Positions 9,747 to 20,492 of a stretch of DNA of 64,000 nucleotides are shown here, one piece after another. Position 1 is the stretch's first letter. Each line of letters begins with the position of its first letter. Position numbers and translations under genes: made by a program. A model generated the notes under the pieces. It had not been told where the DNA came from and ran no database searches. It saw only the letters and a program-made list of their open reading frames with translations. The DNA lies in NCBI GenBank assembly GCA_022457155.1, contig JAJGOT010000360.1:449001-513000 (forward strand), read 5' to 3'. The stretch comes from Cladopsammia gracilis (taxonomy: Eukaryota; Cnidaria; Anthozoa; Scleractinia; Dendrophylliidae).

Positions 9747-11394
9747 ATTGGATAGCGATTCGTCAAATGGATTAAGCTATTACCAAGCCCAGGAGGAAGA
9801 ATAAAATATAACGTGGGCCTACCCCAATTCGAGACTAACAACAATTGTTTTGATAGCAATTGTAATTAGCACGGAAACTTGTGAACTTCGATAGTGATGC
9901 ACAAAGGTTGAAAATTTTCTTGTTTATCGATTATTTGTTATTCAGGCGACATTCAAAACACTGCAAAAGTTCGTAATTTTGAAAAGAAAACCATTGGAGA
10001 TGGCTTTCACACAAACGGCACCGACTCTGACAATATAATCTAGCTGGTTGTCTGCAATTTTTGCTTTGTTATTCAATGTTTTGTTATTTTAAATTTATTT
10101 TCAAGATTTGTTTTGCATATTCAGCAAAGTCGGACAAGTGTACAAAGGCAACTAAGGAGATGAGAAACGAGAAGGGCATCTCAGTACAAACTCACCAAAC
10201 TAGTTGTAAAAAGGAACGGAAATTTTGCTTTCAATCGACACTAGAAAACACAAAGATAGTTCATCTTTTGGGATGAACATTTTGTTAATGTTCTTTGCGC
10301 GGACCATATATCTGCAGGTGCAAAAATTAAATGTTATTGGTCGAACTGCAAATTGGAACTTCGAATCCCGTTCAGTTATGGAGTATGAAGTTATAATTAG
10401 GCTAAACAAACATGGCCTTTTTTATCATGCTAAAGCCACCAGTTTATCCGACGTTTAAAGATGCATATAACCTGCAAATCATCCTCTTTTGTGATGTTAT
10501 CAATAAGTGTGAAGATCTGTTTTGCATATACAGCGAAGTCGGACAAGTATTCAAAGGCAACTAAACAGATGAGAAACGAGAACAGCATCTACAAACTCAC
10601 CAAACTAGTTAAAAATGAACGAAAACTTGACTTTCAACCGACACTATAAACACAACCAAAAACAAAACACAAACACAAACACAAACTAAGATAGTTCATC
10701 TTTAATTTTGGGATAAACATTTTTGTTAATGTTCTTTGCGCGGACCATGTATCTGCAGGTGCAAAAATTAGATGTTATTGGTCGAACTGCAAATTGGAAC
10801 TTCGAAACCCGTTCAGTTATGGAGTATGAAGTTATAGTTAGGCTAAACAAACATGGCCCTTTTTATCATGCTAAAGCCACCAGTTTATCCGACGTTTAAA
10901 TATGCATATAACCTGCAAATCATCTACTTTTTGTGATGTTATCAATAAGTGTAGAATTGGTTTGAGGAATACCAACTTTGGGGCGTAGAATTGATGTGCA
11001 ATGGCCTTCAGAGCTCATGAGGGGGCACGGAGGAAGACTGGAACCCAATTGAGGCTATGGAGGGAACAGGTACACAGGTGGACACCGTGTCTTCGGGATC
11101 CCGCTGTTTAGTGCGGGTACGGTCACAATGGTTTTTGACGCCAATTTGGAAAGGGCCAATATTTTTGAAATACAAACGGCGTGGGGTGGGGGCACCAAAT
11201 TTCTAGTTCCCTGCTAAAAATGGCCTGTCCCTTAGTGGTATGAGCTGCGTTTTAGTGCGACAAGGACAAAAAGGGAGAAGTTCATATTTTTCTCCATTCT
11301 TGATTTTCGAGTGGTTAACTGTTGCACCTTTATTATAAAATTCACACAATTACAAGGTTTTAACGTGTTTTGTACAGAAGATCAGTTGTAACAC
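9747..11394 (+). other. Receptor 1 to 2 spacer, first part
   Basis: 3'-flank block with no gene. It contains a tandem duplication at about 10095-10945 and the CCTTCAGAGCTCATGAGGGGG / GGTACACAGGTGGACACCGTG segment at about 11010-11085. The order matches 40090-41350 in unit A. Confidence 0.6.
10095..10945 (+). repeat. Tandem duplication of a ~420-bp flank segment
   Basis: Two adjacent copies (about 10095-10510 and 10511-10945) run from AGAT(C/T)TGTTTTGCATAT through GATGAGAAACGAGAA. They continue through GCGCGGACCAT(A/G)TATCTGCAGG and GTTCAGTTATGGAGTATGAAG to GTGATGTTATCAATAAGTGT. Other receptor flanks hold a single copy (for example 40455-40890). Confidence 0.75.
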
Positions 11395-11584
11395 TTTCTC
11401 CTCCGCAGAGGCTCCTATCAGTAAAGAACAGTAAAATATAAAATGGGAGCGCGGGGAACCCTTCTTTCTTCTCCCTTCCCAGAGTTCCCCGCGCGCTTTA
11501 CTTTTTACCTCTACCCAGCCTCCGCGCATTTTTTTGCCAAGCGTGGAACGTGACTGGGAGGCATCTGCGGAAAAGAGAGGTTGG
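11395..11584. mobile_element. 190-bp MITE-like insertion
   Basis: Compared with unit A (41345-41352), this interval has an extra 190 bp flanked by a 5-bp direct repeat AACAC (11390-11394 and 11585-11589). The ends are imperfect inverted repeats (CTCCTCCGCAGAGGC against GCATCTGCGGAAAAGAG). The core is GC-rich, with an internal inverted pair (GCGCGGGGAAC / GTTCCCCGCGCGC). No coding capacity. Confidence 0.65.
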
Positions 11585-11723
11585 AACACATGTTAACGTT
11601 TAAGTCAGGCCAAGAAAAGCGACGAAAAGGCTGCTAATGAAGACCTTTCAAAGACCTTCCAAGGTGTTTTTATAAACCCTTCTAAATTTGTCTCGGTTTA
11701 ACCGTTCAGAACTGAGGCAAAAT

Positions 11724-11809
11724 CATTCTCGGAGACCCAGGGGCAATTAGCTGGGGCGCGACGAAAATCGGCATAAGTTTTCAAGAATAACGATTTTCGT
11801 CGCGCCCCT
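11724..11809. mobile_element. Foldback element, right arm truncated
   Basis: This is the left arm (CATTCTCGGAGACCCAGG...) and part of the right arm (CGATTTTCGTCGCGCCCC) of the palindromic element that is complete at 41478-41591. The rest of the right arm and about 180 bp of flank are deleted, so the arm joins GCATGAGGACTTCAGCTGACG directly. Confidence 0.7.
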
Positions 11810-12649
11810 GCATGAGGACTTCAGCTGACGTCAGTAATATACAAATAAACATTCGTTATTTCAAATTAGCCTACCATTAGATGATAACAATACTGTACTA
11901 GTTTTACCTATAAAGTTGGAAGTTTGATTCAAGTAATGCAATCCGTTCACATTAAAGAAAATTATTACCAAATAATAAGCGACACGCGCCTAGCATTTTG
12001 ACTGCAAAAGCCACATAAAATTGAAATTAGAAAGCAAAAAAAGTTCGTCTAATTAAATACGTGTCGCGAGTTTTTTTTTGTTTTGCCGTCATTGCATGTG
12101 TATTTGTGAAAAATTAAATGTTTAAGCGACAATTATTGGTCATTTAATACACTGACAAACCATGAGAAGGAGCATAAATAATATAGTTGCCATAAAATTC
12201 TACTCAAAAGACCAAACAAAAAATATTGCCCAATTAAATATCTGTAGCGAGTTTTTATTTTACAGTCATGGCATGTGTATTAATGAAAAATAAAATGTTT
12301 GATGAGCTCCTGTTGACGGCCAACAAAGACCTGGGCACGCGGTCATCAAAGATCTTAGAAGAGGACCAGCCAGGTGGAAGAGATCAGCGACAGTTATTGG
12401 TTATTTAATATCTCGACAAACCATGATAAACAATGAGGCAGAAACATCAGAAAATACCGAATGTTGTCCGTGGTCGTAGTCGCATCATACGTGTGTTTTT
12501 AAGACTTGGACTTATCTATCTACGTGTATTTTAATAATGACAATATTCACAACCAATTAAACAGAACTCCACATATTATTATTTTTTTGTTTTAGAAAAC
12601 TCCAAGCTGGTTATGAAATTTAACAAAGGGCAAACAATTATCAAGCACT
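11810..12649 (+). other. 5'-flank block of receptor 2
   Basis: No gene. It contains the conserved AGGACTTCAGCTGACGTCAG (palindromic AGCTGACGTCAG core), AATAATAAGCGACACGCGCC and TTTAACAAAGGGCAAACAATTA segments. The stretch around 12165-12620 repeats the 7545-8060 block, so two flank blocks are fused here. Confidence 0.55.
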
Positions 12650-12905
12650 ACTATTTGGCGTGTATACTTATTTGAAGACAGATGTTGTTATAAAGAAGCG
12701 AATTAACTTAACGGCACAGAGCACATCTACTTTCATTGCAGTAATATGCCGATTTTTTTTTGGCGTGTATACTTTTTAAGACAGATGTTGTTATAAAGAA
12801 GCGAGTAAATTTAACTGCACAGAGCACATCTACTTTCATTGTAGTAATATGCCGATAACGCAGATAACCAGTTTTACTGTGGACGGAAGCTAAAAACGTA
12901 CAGTA
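12650..12905 (+). pseudogene. Duplicated leader with dead receptor start
   Basis: Two tandem copies of the alternative leader (TATAAAGAAGCGA, AGAGCACATCTACTTTCATTG(C/T)AGTAATATGCCG) lie upstream of receptor 2. The second is followed by a degraded N-terminus (CAGATAACCAGTTTTACTGTGGACGGAAGC, matching ITNFTGDGS) that breaks off after about ten codons. The same relic sits ahead of receptors 5, 8, 11 and 14. Confidence 0.65.
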
Positions 12906-13024
12906 TATTTTCTATGGTATCTTAATATTTTCTTTAAAGTGACTCCTGGTTATCAAAATTGACATAGAACATGGATTTACACGCATATTAATTGACATGT
13001 TTGGGTTGTTAAGACTTCCTTTCT

Positions 13025-13030
13025 TATAAA
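13025..13030 (+). promoter_or_regulatory. TATAAA in conserved leader of receptor 2
   Basis: TTCTTATAAAGAAGCGATAT lies 51 bp before the ATG in a stretch conserved among receptor leaders. A TATA-box role is inferred from position only. The leader ends ACTGCAG/TAAAATGG, which could also be a splice acceptor joining a 5' non-coding exon. Confidence 0.35.
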
Positions 13031-13080
13031 GAAGCGATATATCTGTCACTGAAGTACACACCCACTAACACTGCAGTAAA

Positions 13081-14016
13081 ATGGCGATAACCAACTTTAC
13101 AGGAGATGGAAGCCAGGAAATGTCAGAACTGTTTTGCTCGGCAGGATTAACTGCAGGGGTAAACAATCAGCTGATCTTTCTTTCCGTGCTGAACATTTTT
13201 CTGTCCATCACTGCATTTCTGGGGAATACTCTGATCCTTGTTGCCCTTCACAAGGAGACTTCCCTTCATTCGCCGTCCAAACTTTTGTATCGCAACTTAG
13301 CGACAACTGATCTCTGTGTTGGCATCATTGTGGAGCCTCTTCGTGTTGCTTATTTTATGTCTGTGGTAAACGAACGATGGAATATTTGTCGTTATATTGT
13401 TGTTACGAGTGTTACCACGAGCTATATTTTGTGCGGAGTATCTTTGATGACAATGACTGCAATAAGCGTGGACAGACTTCTCGCCCTGTTATTGGGTCTC
13501 AGATACAGACAAGTTGTAACTTTAAAGCGGATATATCTAACTGTAACTGTTTTCTTGGTAGTGTCCATTGTAGTCACAACAATGCACTTTTGGAAGTACC
13601 TTATAACTGTATGGTGCAGCTACATAATTATATCACTGTGTGTAGTGACCTCAATTGTCTCTTATACCAAAATTTTCCTCACTCTCCGTCATCATCAACT
13701 TCAAGTACAGGAAAACATTCAGCAAGAACAACCGAGCCAAGCAATTCCACTGAACATAGCGCGATACAGAAAGGCAGTGTCCAGTGCACTGTGGGTGCAG
13801 TTGACATTAGTTGTCTGTTATTTTCCGTTTGGTATAGTGGAGGCTTTGTTAACTCATACAGGACTGTCTTCATCTGTGTTTATTGCACGGGAGTTCATGG
13901 TAACTATAGTATACTTAAACTCGACATTAAATCCAATTGTGTACTGTTGGAAAATGAATGAAGTAAAGCAAGCGGCAAAGGACACAATCAGACAACTTTA
14001 CTGTTCAACGAGTTAG
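13081..14016 (+). CDS. Class A GPCR, receptor 2 (311 aa, intact)
   Basis: Begins MAITNFTGDGSQ, the full family start, with a glycosylation sequon at residue 5. Landmarks: GN in TM1 (47-48), LATTDL in TM2 (72-77), C at the TM3 top (RWNIC), VDRLLALLLG at the TM3 end, a short second extracellular loop, CYFPFG in TM6, NPIVYCW in TM7, and a tail ending YCSTS. It belongs to the F subgroup (Phe after the TM6 proline) with receptor 1 and the 3' fragments. The third intracellular loop (HHQLQVQENIQQEQPSQ) resembles that of receptor 4 more than receptor 1. No disabling change is seen. G-protein signalling is inferred from the family; the ligand is unknown. Confidence 0.93.
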   Translation: MAITNFTGDGSQEMSELFCSAGLTAGVNNQLIFLSVLNIFLSITAFLGNTLILVALHKETSLHSPSKLLYRNLATTDLCVGIIVEPLRVAYFMSVVNERWNICRYIVVTSVTTSYILCGVSLMTMTAISVDRLLALLLGLRYRQVVTLKRIYLTVTVFLVVSIVVTTMHFWKYLITVWCSYIIISLCVVTSIVSYTKIFLTLRHHQLQVQENIQQEQPSQAIPLNIARYRKAVSSALWVQLTLVVCYFPFGIVEALLTHTGLSSSVFIAREFMVTIVYLNSTLNPIVYCWKMNEVKQAAKDTIRQLYCSTS

Positions 14017-14194
14017 TATTTGTTTCGTGTAAGGCAATATCTTGAACGCGGTACCCCTTGAGGTTTGTGAAGTATAAAATTCAGAATTACAACTAGTGCT
14101 AAACTTTACCTTTAATAGCATCAGGACACAGGAGTATATAGTATATTTTCTTTCACTCCTGAGCATTTTAAATCACGATCAGTGTAAAAACTGC

Positions 14195-14200
14195 AATAAA
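14195..14200 (+). promoter_or_regulatory. AATAAA after receptor 2
   Basis: Candidate polyadenylation signal 178 bp past the stop, within GTGTAAAAACTGCAATAAAAATATGG. That sequence is the uninterrupted version of the site where the hammerhead element is inserted after receptor 1 and the 3' fragments. Confidence 0.45.
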
Positions 14201-16020
14201 AATATGGTTCAAGCATCAGGTTGTCCGAGCTGTCGATTTTTTGTTTCCTGAAAAATTCTACTGTTCCTGAAAACGGTCTCGTCGCCCACCACCAGGCTGC
14301 AGTAGCTAAATCGTTATCCTGCGGATAAAGTGTATTAAGTTTTGAATATGCCTTATCCACCGGTTAGGGATTCGTCCAATGGATAAAGCTGTAACTAAGC
14401 TTAGGAGGAAGAATAAAATAAAACTGCCCAACTCAATTCGGGACTAACAACAACTGTTGTAATAGCAATTGCGATTTACACGCGAACTTGTGAACTTCGA
14501 TCGCGATGCACAAAGGTTGGCAATTTTCTTGTATATCCATTATTTGTTATTCAGGCGTCATTCAAAACACTGGGAAAATTAGTAATTTTGAAAAGAAAAG
14601 ATGAATTTCATACTAACCTGACCTAAAAGCTGACAATAAGAGCTAATAAGTTAGCTGATTGTCTGCAATTTTCGCTCTGTTGTTCAATGTTTCTCTTTTT
14701 AATTTTGTTTTGGAGATGTGTTCTGCATATAAAGCGAAGTCAGTCAAGTGTACGAAGGCAACTAAAGAGATGAGAAACGAGAACGGCATCTAGAAACTTA
14801 CCAAACTAGTTAAAAAAAGGAACGGAAATTTGTCTTTTAATTAACACCAGAAACACAAACACAACACACAAATTAAGATAGTTTAACTTTTGGGATTAAC
14901 CTTTTTTTGGTAATGACTTTGCGCCGACCATGTATCTGCAGGTGCAAAAATTAAATGTTATTGGCTGAACTGCAAATTGGAAGTTCCCGTTCAGTTATGG
15001 AGTATGAAGTTATGGTTAGGTTAAATAAACATTGCCATTTTTATCATACTAAAGCCACCAGTTTATCCGACGTTTAAAAATGCATATAACCAGCAAATCA
15101 TCGACTTTTTGTGATGTTATCATTAAGTGTAGAATAGGCCACTTTCGATGTATTAAAATTCAACTTGATAGTGATGCCTGGGGGACACAAACAAAGGGAA
15201 TGAAAAACATGTTTATTCATTTCTTTAGTTTATGTCCTCGAAGCCTCATCATAAAGTTGAATATATCGAAAGTGGCCTATTGGTTTGAGGAATACGAACT
15301 TTGGGGGGAGTAGAATTGATGTGCAATGGCCTTCAGAGCTCATGGGGGAGAACGGAGCAAGATGATGTTGGAAGGACTGGAACCCAGTTGAGGAAAAGAG
15401 GGAACAGTAGTACACAGGTGGACACGGTGCCACAGGAACCCCGCTCGAAGGAGCCACTTGGATGGGCCGATTGTTCTGGTTAAGATTGATGACAAGTTTG
15501 ATGGTATAGTTTGAGCTGCGGTTTGTGATGGATTAGGTGTGACTTAGGACCGGTCATTATTTAGTGCGGGTACAGTCACAATGTTTTTTGATGCCAATTT
15601 GGGGAGGGCCAATGTTTGTAAAATACAAACCGGCAGGAGTACCAATTTTCTTGCGAAACTTTTATGAAACGCAGCGGCCTTCCAGTTTTCCCTGCTAAAA
15701 ATGACCTGTCCTTTAGTGTATTGAGTTGCGTTTTTGTGCGACAGGGACAAAAAAGGGGAAAGTTCATATTTTTCTTTATTCTACAAAGTTTGAACATGTT
15801 TTGTACAGAAGAAAAAACTTGTAACACCAAGAAAACTGACGACAAGGCTGCCAATGAAGACCCTTCTAAATTTAGTTTTTTTATTGTCACCAATTTAGAA
15901 CTTTATTCTTCCAAATTTCCTAGCCTGCGTAGCTGGCGTGCGTGATGCTCAGGAATATAAGGAGTAATTTAGAATATAAGATCGCACGAACCGAAATAAG
16001 TTATCCAAAACGGCACCAAA
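14201..16020 (+). other. Receptor 2 to 3 spacer, first part
   Basis: Standard 3'-flank block (GATTCGTCCAATGGATAAAGC, GCGCCGACCATGTATC, AGCTCATGGGGGAGAACGG). It contains an internal inverted pair, GTGTAGAATAGGCCACTTTCGATGTATT (15127-15154) against AATATATCGAAAGTGGCCTATTGG (15261-15284). Weak open frames of 60-105 codons look fortuitous. Confidence 0.5.
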
Positions 16021-16495
16021 AGCCTGGTTTCCATATAATCGCAGCGATCGTTACGATCGACGATCACTGCGATTCTTGCGACCATTGCGATCATATGGAA
16101 ACCAAAACGTTGCGATCCTTGCTATCGTTGCGATCCTTGCGATCCTTGCGATCCTTGCGATCCTTGCGATTGCGATCGCAGAGATAGGAATTTTTCTCTC
16201 TCTAGCCTGGTTTCCATATAATCGCAACGATCGCAACGATCGCAGCGATCGTTACGATCGACGATCGCTGCGATTCTTGCGATCATATGGAAACCAACCG
16301 TTGCGATCGTTGCGATTGTTGCGATTGCCGATCACAGAGATAGAAATTTTTCTATCTCTGCGATCGCAATCGCAACGATCGCAACGTTTGGTTTCCATAT
16401 GATCGCAAGGGTCGCAAGAATCGCAGCGATCGTCGATCGTAACGATCGCTGCGATCGTTACGATCGACGATTATATGGAAACCAGGCTAAAGTAC
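16021..16495. mobile_element. Nested CGATCG-rich MITEs with GGTTTCCATAT termini
   Basis: A 289-bp element at 16203-16491 is bounded by perfect inverted ends TAGCCTGGTTTCCATATAATCG / CGATTATATGGAAACCAGGCTA. A related element (16021 to about 16101) has ends CCTGGTTTCCATATAATCGC and GCGATCATATGGAAACCA. The interior is a dense run of GCGATC, ACGATCG and CTTGCGATC units on both strands, so almost any part can fold. It includes a TTGCGATCC tandem at about 16108-16166. No coding capacity; RSLRSLRS-type open frames are artefacts. Confidence 0.85.
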
Positions 16496-16879
16496 TCTGC
16501 ACGTGAGCGCTGCATGAAGACTTCAGCTGACGTCAGTTATAAACAAATAAACATTCGTTATTTCAAATGAGAAGTTGTAAGCTTGATTCAAATAATGCGA
16601 TCCCTTCGCAATAAATGAAAGTTATTATGAAATAATAAGCGGACCGCGCTGAGTATTTTGACTGTAAAAGGTAATAACAAATTATAGCACAAAATTAAAC
16701 TGAAAAGGAAAAATAAAAATACAGCCCAATTAAACGCGAGTTTTTTTTTTAAACCATTATTGCATGTTTATTTATGAAAAATGAAATTTTTGATGGACAA
16801 CAGACTTGGGCACGTGGGTCTTCAAAGATCTTAAATAAGGCCCTGCCAGGTGGAAGCAATAAGCGACAATTATTAAAAA

Positions 16880-17097
16880 GGGTTGTTGTTGTTCATCGTG
16901 GTGAACACACTAGACAATCACTAGCCAATCACAGCTGTTGAAAACCAACCAATCACAGCAGAACATCGTGCTTCATAAGGTGACGCGTAACCAGTCGACC
17001 CCATCGCCTGAAGAAGACTAGCAGTATGCAGTCGAAACGTCGAGATCCACATCGGAAGTGACTACATCGTGAGACAAACGAAAAATACTTCTTTACT
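16880..17097 (+). mobile_element. Insertion with hammerhead-like motif
   Basis: About 220 bp absent from the equivalent flank of receptor 2 (12130-12160). It contains AACCAACCAATCACAGC-type repeats and, at 17008-17041, CTGAAGA-A-GACT(A)GCA-GTA-TGCAGTC-GAAACGTC. This fits the hammerhead core CTGANGA / stem II / GAAA / palindromic ACGT stem III / GTC, except for one unpaired A before stem II and a poorly matched stem I. It may be a decayed Penelope-like or retrozyme end. Target duplications are not clear. Confidence 0.4.
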
Positions 17098-18232
17098 AAT
17101 TTTAATACCTTGACAAACCATGATAAACAATAAAGCAGAAACAGAGAAAATACCGAATGTTGTCTATTGTAGTCTCAACATGCGCGTGTTTTTAAGATTT
17201 GGAATTCAAATGATAGCATTTTGCATGCAGCATTGTTTTAATATTTATCTACGTTTATTTTAATAATGAAAATACACAACCGATAAAACAGAAGCGAACC
17301 TTTTTAATTTTTTGTTTTAGTTAAGTCACTACTGGTTATGAAATTTAACAAATTAAAGGGAAAAATTACCACGCACTTTATTTGGCGTACGTGTGTAGGT
17401 TGTTAAGACAGAAGGGGGCATTAGGGCCTATTTGAAACGAGTGAAACCGCTCAAAATTTCTTTGAAAACCGAAAAACCACAATACTGAAAAATTGCTTAA
17501 AACCGAAAAATCGCCCAACATAATGATCAGTTCAGCAAATTCACAAACTTCAACCCGCGCGGAACATAGCTATATTATATGGCGCATACTTTACTTTACT
17601 TAATCAAATAAAGACATATAGTTTTGCTTTTTCTGAGGGATGAAGACATTTTGTTCGAACTGAAAAAGTAACATATATCTTTTAAAATAGCAATCGATTA
17701 TTAAACCTCACCGCCCTTACATATCGTGTGAATCTTTCTCCAGTCCTTATCATACGAATATACATTCAAGTCTAACACCATCACTCTTCAGAATTAATGG
17801 CACTATCTCACATTGGCCACCTTCAGGACCTTTCTTAAAATTGAATGTTAATGCGATGGAATTAGGGCCTTGGGCCACTTTCACCGGCAACGTCACCTGG
17901 ATGGCGCACAACTTGAGCCTACACGGATTGACCGAGATGAAATAGAGAGATCCAGGAACTTGTGCAAAAACCAAAACCGCAAAAAAGCTTTACTAATTTC
18001 ATATTTATAAAAACAGAAAACCGGATGTTGAAAAACGAAAAAAACAAAAACTGCAACATATATCAAAACCGAAAAAAGCCCGCCCGCAAATTTTGAGTGC
18101 AAAAATAATAATAATACTTTATTTATATAGCGCCATTTCCATCACTGTCCAATGGCGCTTTTCAGATTGATTTACAAAATGACCAAAACAATAACACCGA
18201 AAACCACAATACCCCCCTCAGACAGGTGTTCT

Positions 18233-18238
18233 TATAAA
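18233..18238 (+). promoter_or_regulatory. TATAAA in leader of receptor 3
   Basis: GTTCTTATAAAGAAGCGAGATAAG lies 55 bp before the ATG, in the alternative leader type that ends ACTTTCATTGCAG/TATTATGCCG. TATA and splice-acceptor roles are inferred from conservation and spacing only. Confidence 0.35.
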
Positions 18239-18292
18239 GAAGCGAGATAAGTTAAAGAGCACAGTGAGCACACCTACTTTCATTGCAGTATT

Positions 18293-19240
18293 ATGCCGAC
18301 AACCAACTTTACTGGGGATGCCAGCCAGGAAATGTTCAAACTGTTTTGCTCGGCAGAATTAACTGCAGGGGTACACAATCAGCTGATCTTTCTTTCCGTG
18401 CTGAACATTTTTCTGTCCATCACTGCATTTCTGGGGAATACTCTGATCCTAGTTGCCCTTCATAAGGAGACTTCACTTCACCCGCCGTCCAAACTCTTGT
18501 ATCGCACCCTAGCGACAACTGATCTCTGTGTTGGTATCATTGCGCAGCCTCTTCGTGTTGCTTATTTGTTGTCTGTGGTAAACGAACGATGGAATATTTG
18601 TCGCCACGCTTTTGTTACTTGTTTTACCACTGGCTATATTTTGTGTGGTGTGTCTTTGATGACAATGACTGCAATAAGCGTGGACAGACTTCTCGCCTTG
18701 TTATTGGAGTTCAGATACAGACAAGTTGTAACTTTGAAGCGGATATATCTAACGGTTACTGCTTTTTGGGTTGTGTCCATTGTAGCCACAACAATGCACT
18801 TTTGGAAGTACCTTATAACTGTATGGTGTAGCTACATAGCTATATTGCTGTGTCTAGTGATCTCAATTGTATCTTATACAAAAATTTTCCTCACTCTCCG
18901 TAATCATGAAATTCATGTACAGGACAACATTAATCAAGAACATCCGAGCCAAGAAATTCCACTGAACGTCGCTCGATACAGAAAGGCAGTGTCCAGTGCA
19001 CTGTGGGTACAGATGACATTATTTTTTTGTTATCTGCCGGAAGGTGTTGTGGAAGGTTTGATAACTCAGTTGGGGCTCTCTTCATCTGTGTTTATTGTTC
19101 GTGAGTTTATGGTAACTTTAGTTTACTTAAACTCGTCATTAAACCCAATTGTGTACTGTTGGAAGATGAATGAAGTAAGGCAAGCAGTAAAGGACACAAT
19201 CAGACAACTTTGCTGTTCAACGAATATCTCTACCGCTTGA
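18293..19240 (+). CDS. Class A GPCR, receptor 3 (315 aa, intact)
   Basis: Starts MPTTNFTGDASQ from the alternative leader (ATGCCG start rather than ATGGCG). All landmarks are intact: GN (TM1), LATTDL (TM2), RWNIC (TM3 top), VDRLLALLLEF, CYLPEG in TM6, and LNPIVYCW in TM7. It founds the E subgroup: the residue after the TM6 proline is Glu instead of Phe, inside the usual ligand-pocket region. The C-terminus ends STNISTA rather than STS because a small deletion removed the ancestral TAG and joined the frame to GCTTGA. Its coding sequence and 3' flank are the closest relatives of the pseudogenes at 36415, 46114 and 55810, so it resembles their functional ancestor. Confidence 0.92.
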   Translation: MPTTNFTGDASQEMFKLFCSAELTAGVHNQLIFLSVLNIFLSITAFLGNTLILVALHKETSLHPPSKLLYRTLATTDLCVGIIAQPLRVAYLLSVVNERWNICRHAFVTCFTTGYILCGVSLMTMTAISVDRLLALLLEFRYRQVVTLKRIYLTVTAFWVVSIVATTMHFWKYLITVWCSYIAILLCLVISIVSYTKIFLTLRNHEIHVQDNINQEHPSQEIPLNVARYRKAVSSALWVQMTLFFCYLPEGVVEGLITQLGLSSSVFIVREFMVTLVYLNSSLNPIVYCWKMNEVRQAVKDTIRQLCCSTNISTA

Positions 19241-19960
19241 GCGCGGTAATGATTGTCTATAAAGATGTAAAATATAAAAACGCGTAAGTTATATTGATAA
19301 TTGCAAACTGTAAATAACAATATTAGTTGTTTATATATAGGAAAATAGTAACGATAATCAATTGTACAAAGCTGAATAAATGGAAGGACGTACGATTAAG
19401 CCTGGTTTCCATATGATCGCTACGATCGCTGCGAGCGGTACGATCGCCGAAAAACGAGACCGGCGATCGTAGAGATCGTAACGATCGAAGCGATCGTGTT
19501 GGTTTCCATATGATCTTTACGATCGCTAGCAGGATCGCTTTCATACATTCGCAGCTCGAGGAGGCCTGGATCTAGTAAACAACCAGAAAAACACAGGAGG
19601 ACTCTGGAATACGTAAAGCGATACTGCAATGCTTTACCATTCAACTATTCAATATACATAGAGTTGATTCTGAAAATAACTTTCTAGGGGTGATAGGCAC
19701 TTTCACGAGTTCCCTCTCCATGACTCCCTTCGGGTAGAATCCACACATATTATCCCCCTTATCTTACAAAAACAAATCCGCGACCACTCCTCGGACTCAC
19801 TCACCATTTCAGCCTAGCATTCTTGAATATAAAATGTAGTTATGGGCACAAAAATTTAATTGGGCGGTATTTTTTTCTTGTCATTTTCTTTTATGGGTTG
19901 AATTTTAGGTCAGCTCTGTAATTTTGTTGTGAGTCTTTAAAATCGAGTCTTACCTTTATA
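19241..19960 (+). other. Receptor 3 3' flank
   Basis: Co-linear with 37359-38060, 47055-47756 and 56751-57452. AATAAATGG at 19374 is a possible polyadenylation signal. A CGATCG-type MITE is embedded at 19400-19550. The rest is unique to this sub-block and has no gene. Confidence 0.6.
19400..19550. mobile_element. CGATCG-rich MITE relic
   Basis: CCTGGTTTCCATATGATCGC at 19401 and a second TGGTTTCCATATGATC at 19499, in direct orientation, flank or punctuate CGATCG-type units. It belongs to the same family as 16021-16495 but lacks a clean inverted right end. Confidence 0.7.
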
Positions 19961-20492
19961 GCGGAGCACTTGCCAGGCCGAAGGCCTGGCTGCGCAGCTC
20001 CATACTCATAGAACCTATGCTGACATTTTTCATGGTCATGGCTAGCGGAATGTTTCGCGGGCGCGTGTGTGCGCGTCCGCCCGCGGTGGTGTTGGAACAA
20101 CATCCGGGATCTTGAAAGCAAGGCTTTGTTTTTCGCGCGGCCACACAGCCGTGAGCTCCGTGTTTTGTTGTGTCTAGCGGAGAATTAAAGTCGTTATTTT
20201 CCTGCATTTTTTCGCGGTTTGCTACTCAAGACAGGGATACTAATTAAGGTATACTCCGAAGCCGCTTTAGTGGAAAAAGACAAGCTTTCAGGGATAAAAT
20301 CTTGCTTCGAGGAACTTTATGTATGACGTTTTTATCAATGCAAGAGATGTTTGTTTTCTACGGATTTCAGAACCAGAAGCGGAGATTTGAATTTCCAAGC
20401 AAGCGAGGGACTTAAAGGTTAAACAGATTACAGTTTTCGATGAGAATTTATGTTGATATCAAGCTGTGAGTGACTTTTTATTGGTGTTATTG

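Larger units (their letters stand above)
16496..18292 (+). other. 5'-flank of receptor 3
   Basis: The 5'-flank block (CAGCTGACGTCAG, ATAATAAGCGGACCGCGCTGAG, TTTGGCGTACGTGTGTAGG) is followed by AAAACCGAAAAACC-rich DNA shared with 5270-6310. A retroelement-tail-like segment, (AAT)n-ACTTTATTTATATAGCGCC, lies at 18103-18175; decayed copies lie at about 36225-36290 and 45925-45990. Apart from the insertion at 16880-17097, no gene is seen. Confidence 0.55.

Noticed and set aside
16051..16402. Frames coding RSLRSLRS / ARIARIARI repeats
   Set aside because: They are translations of the CGATCG-type MITE array, with no start context or conservation.
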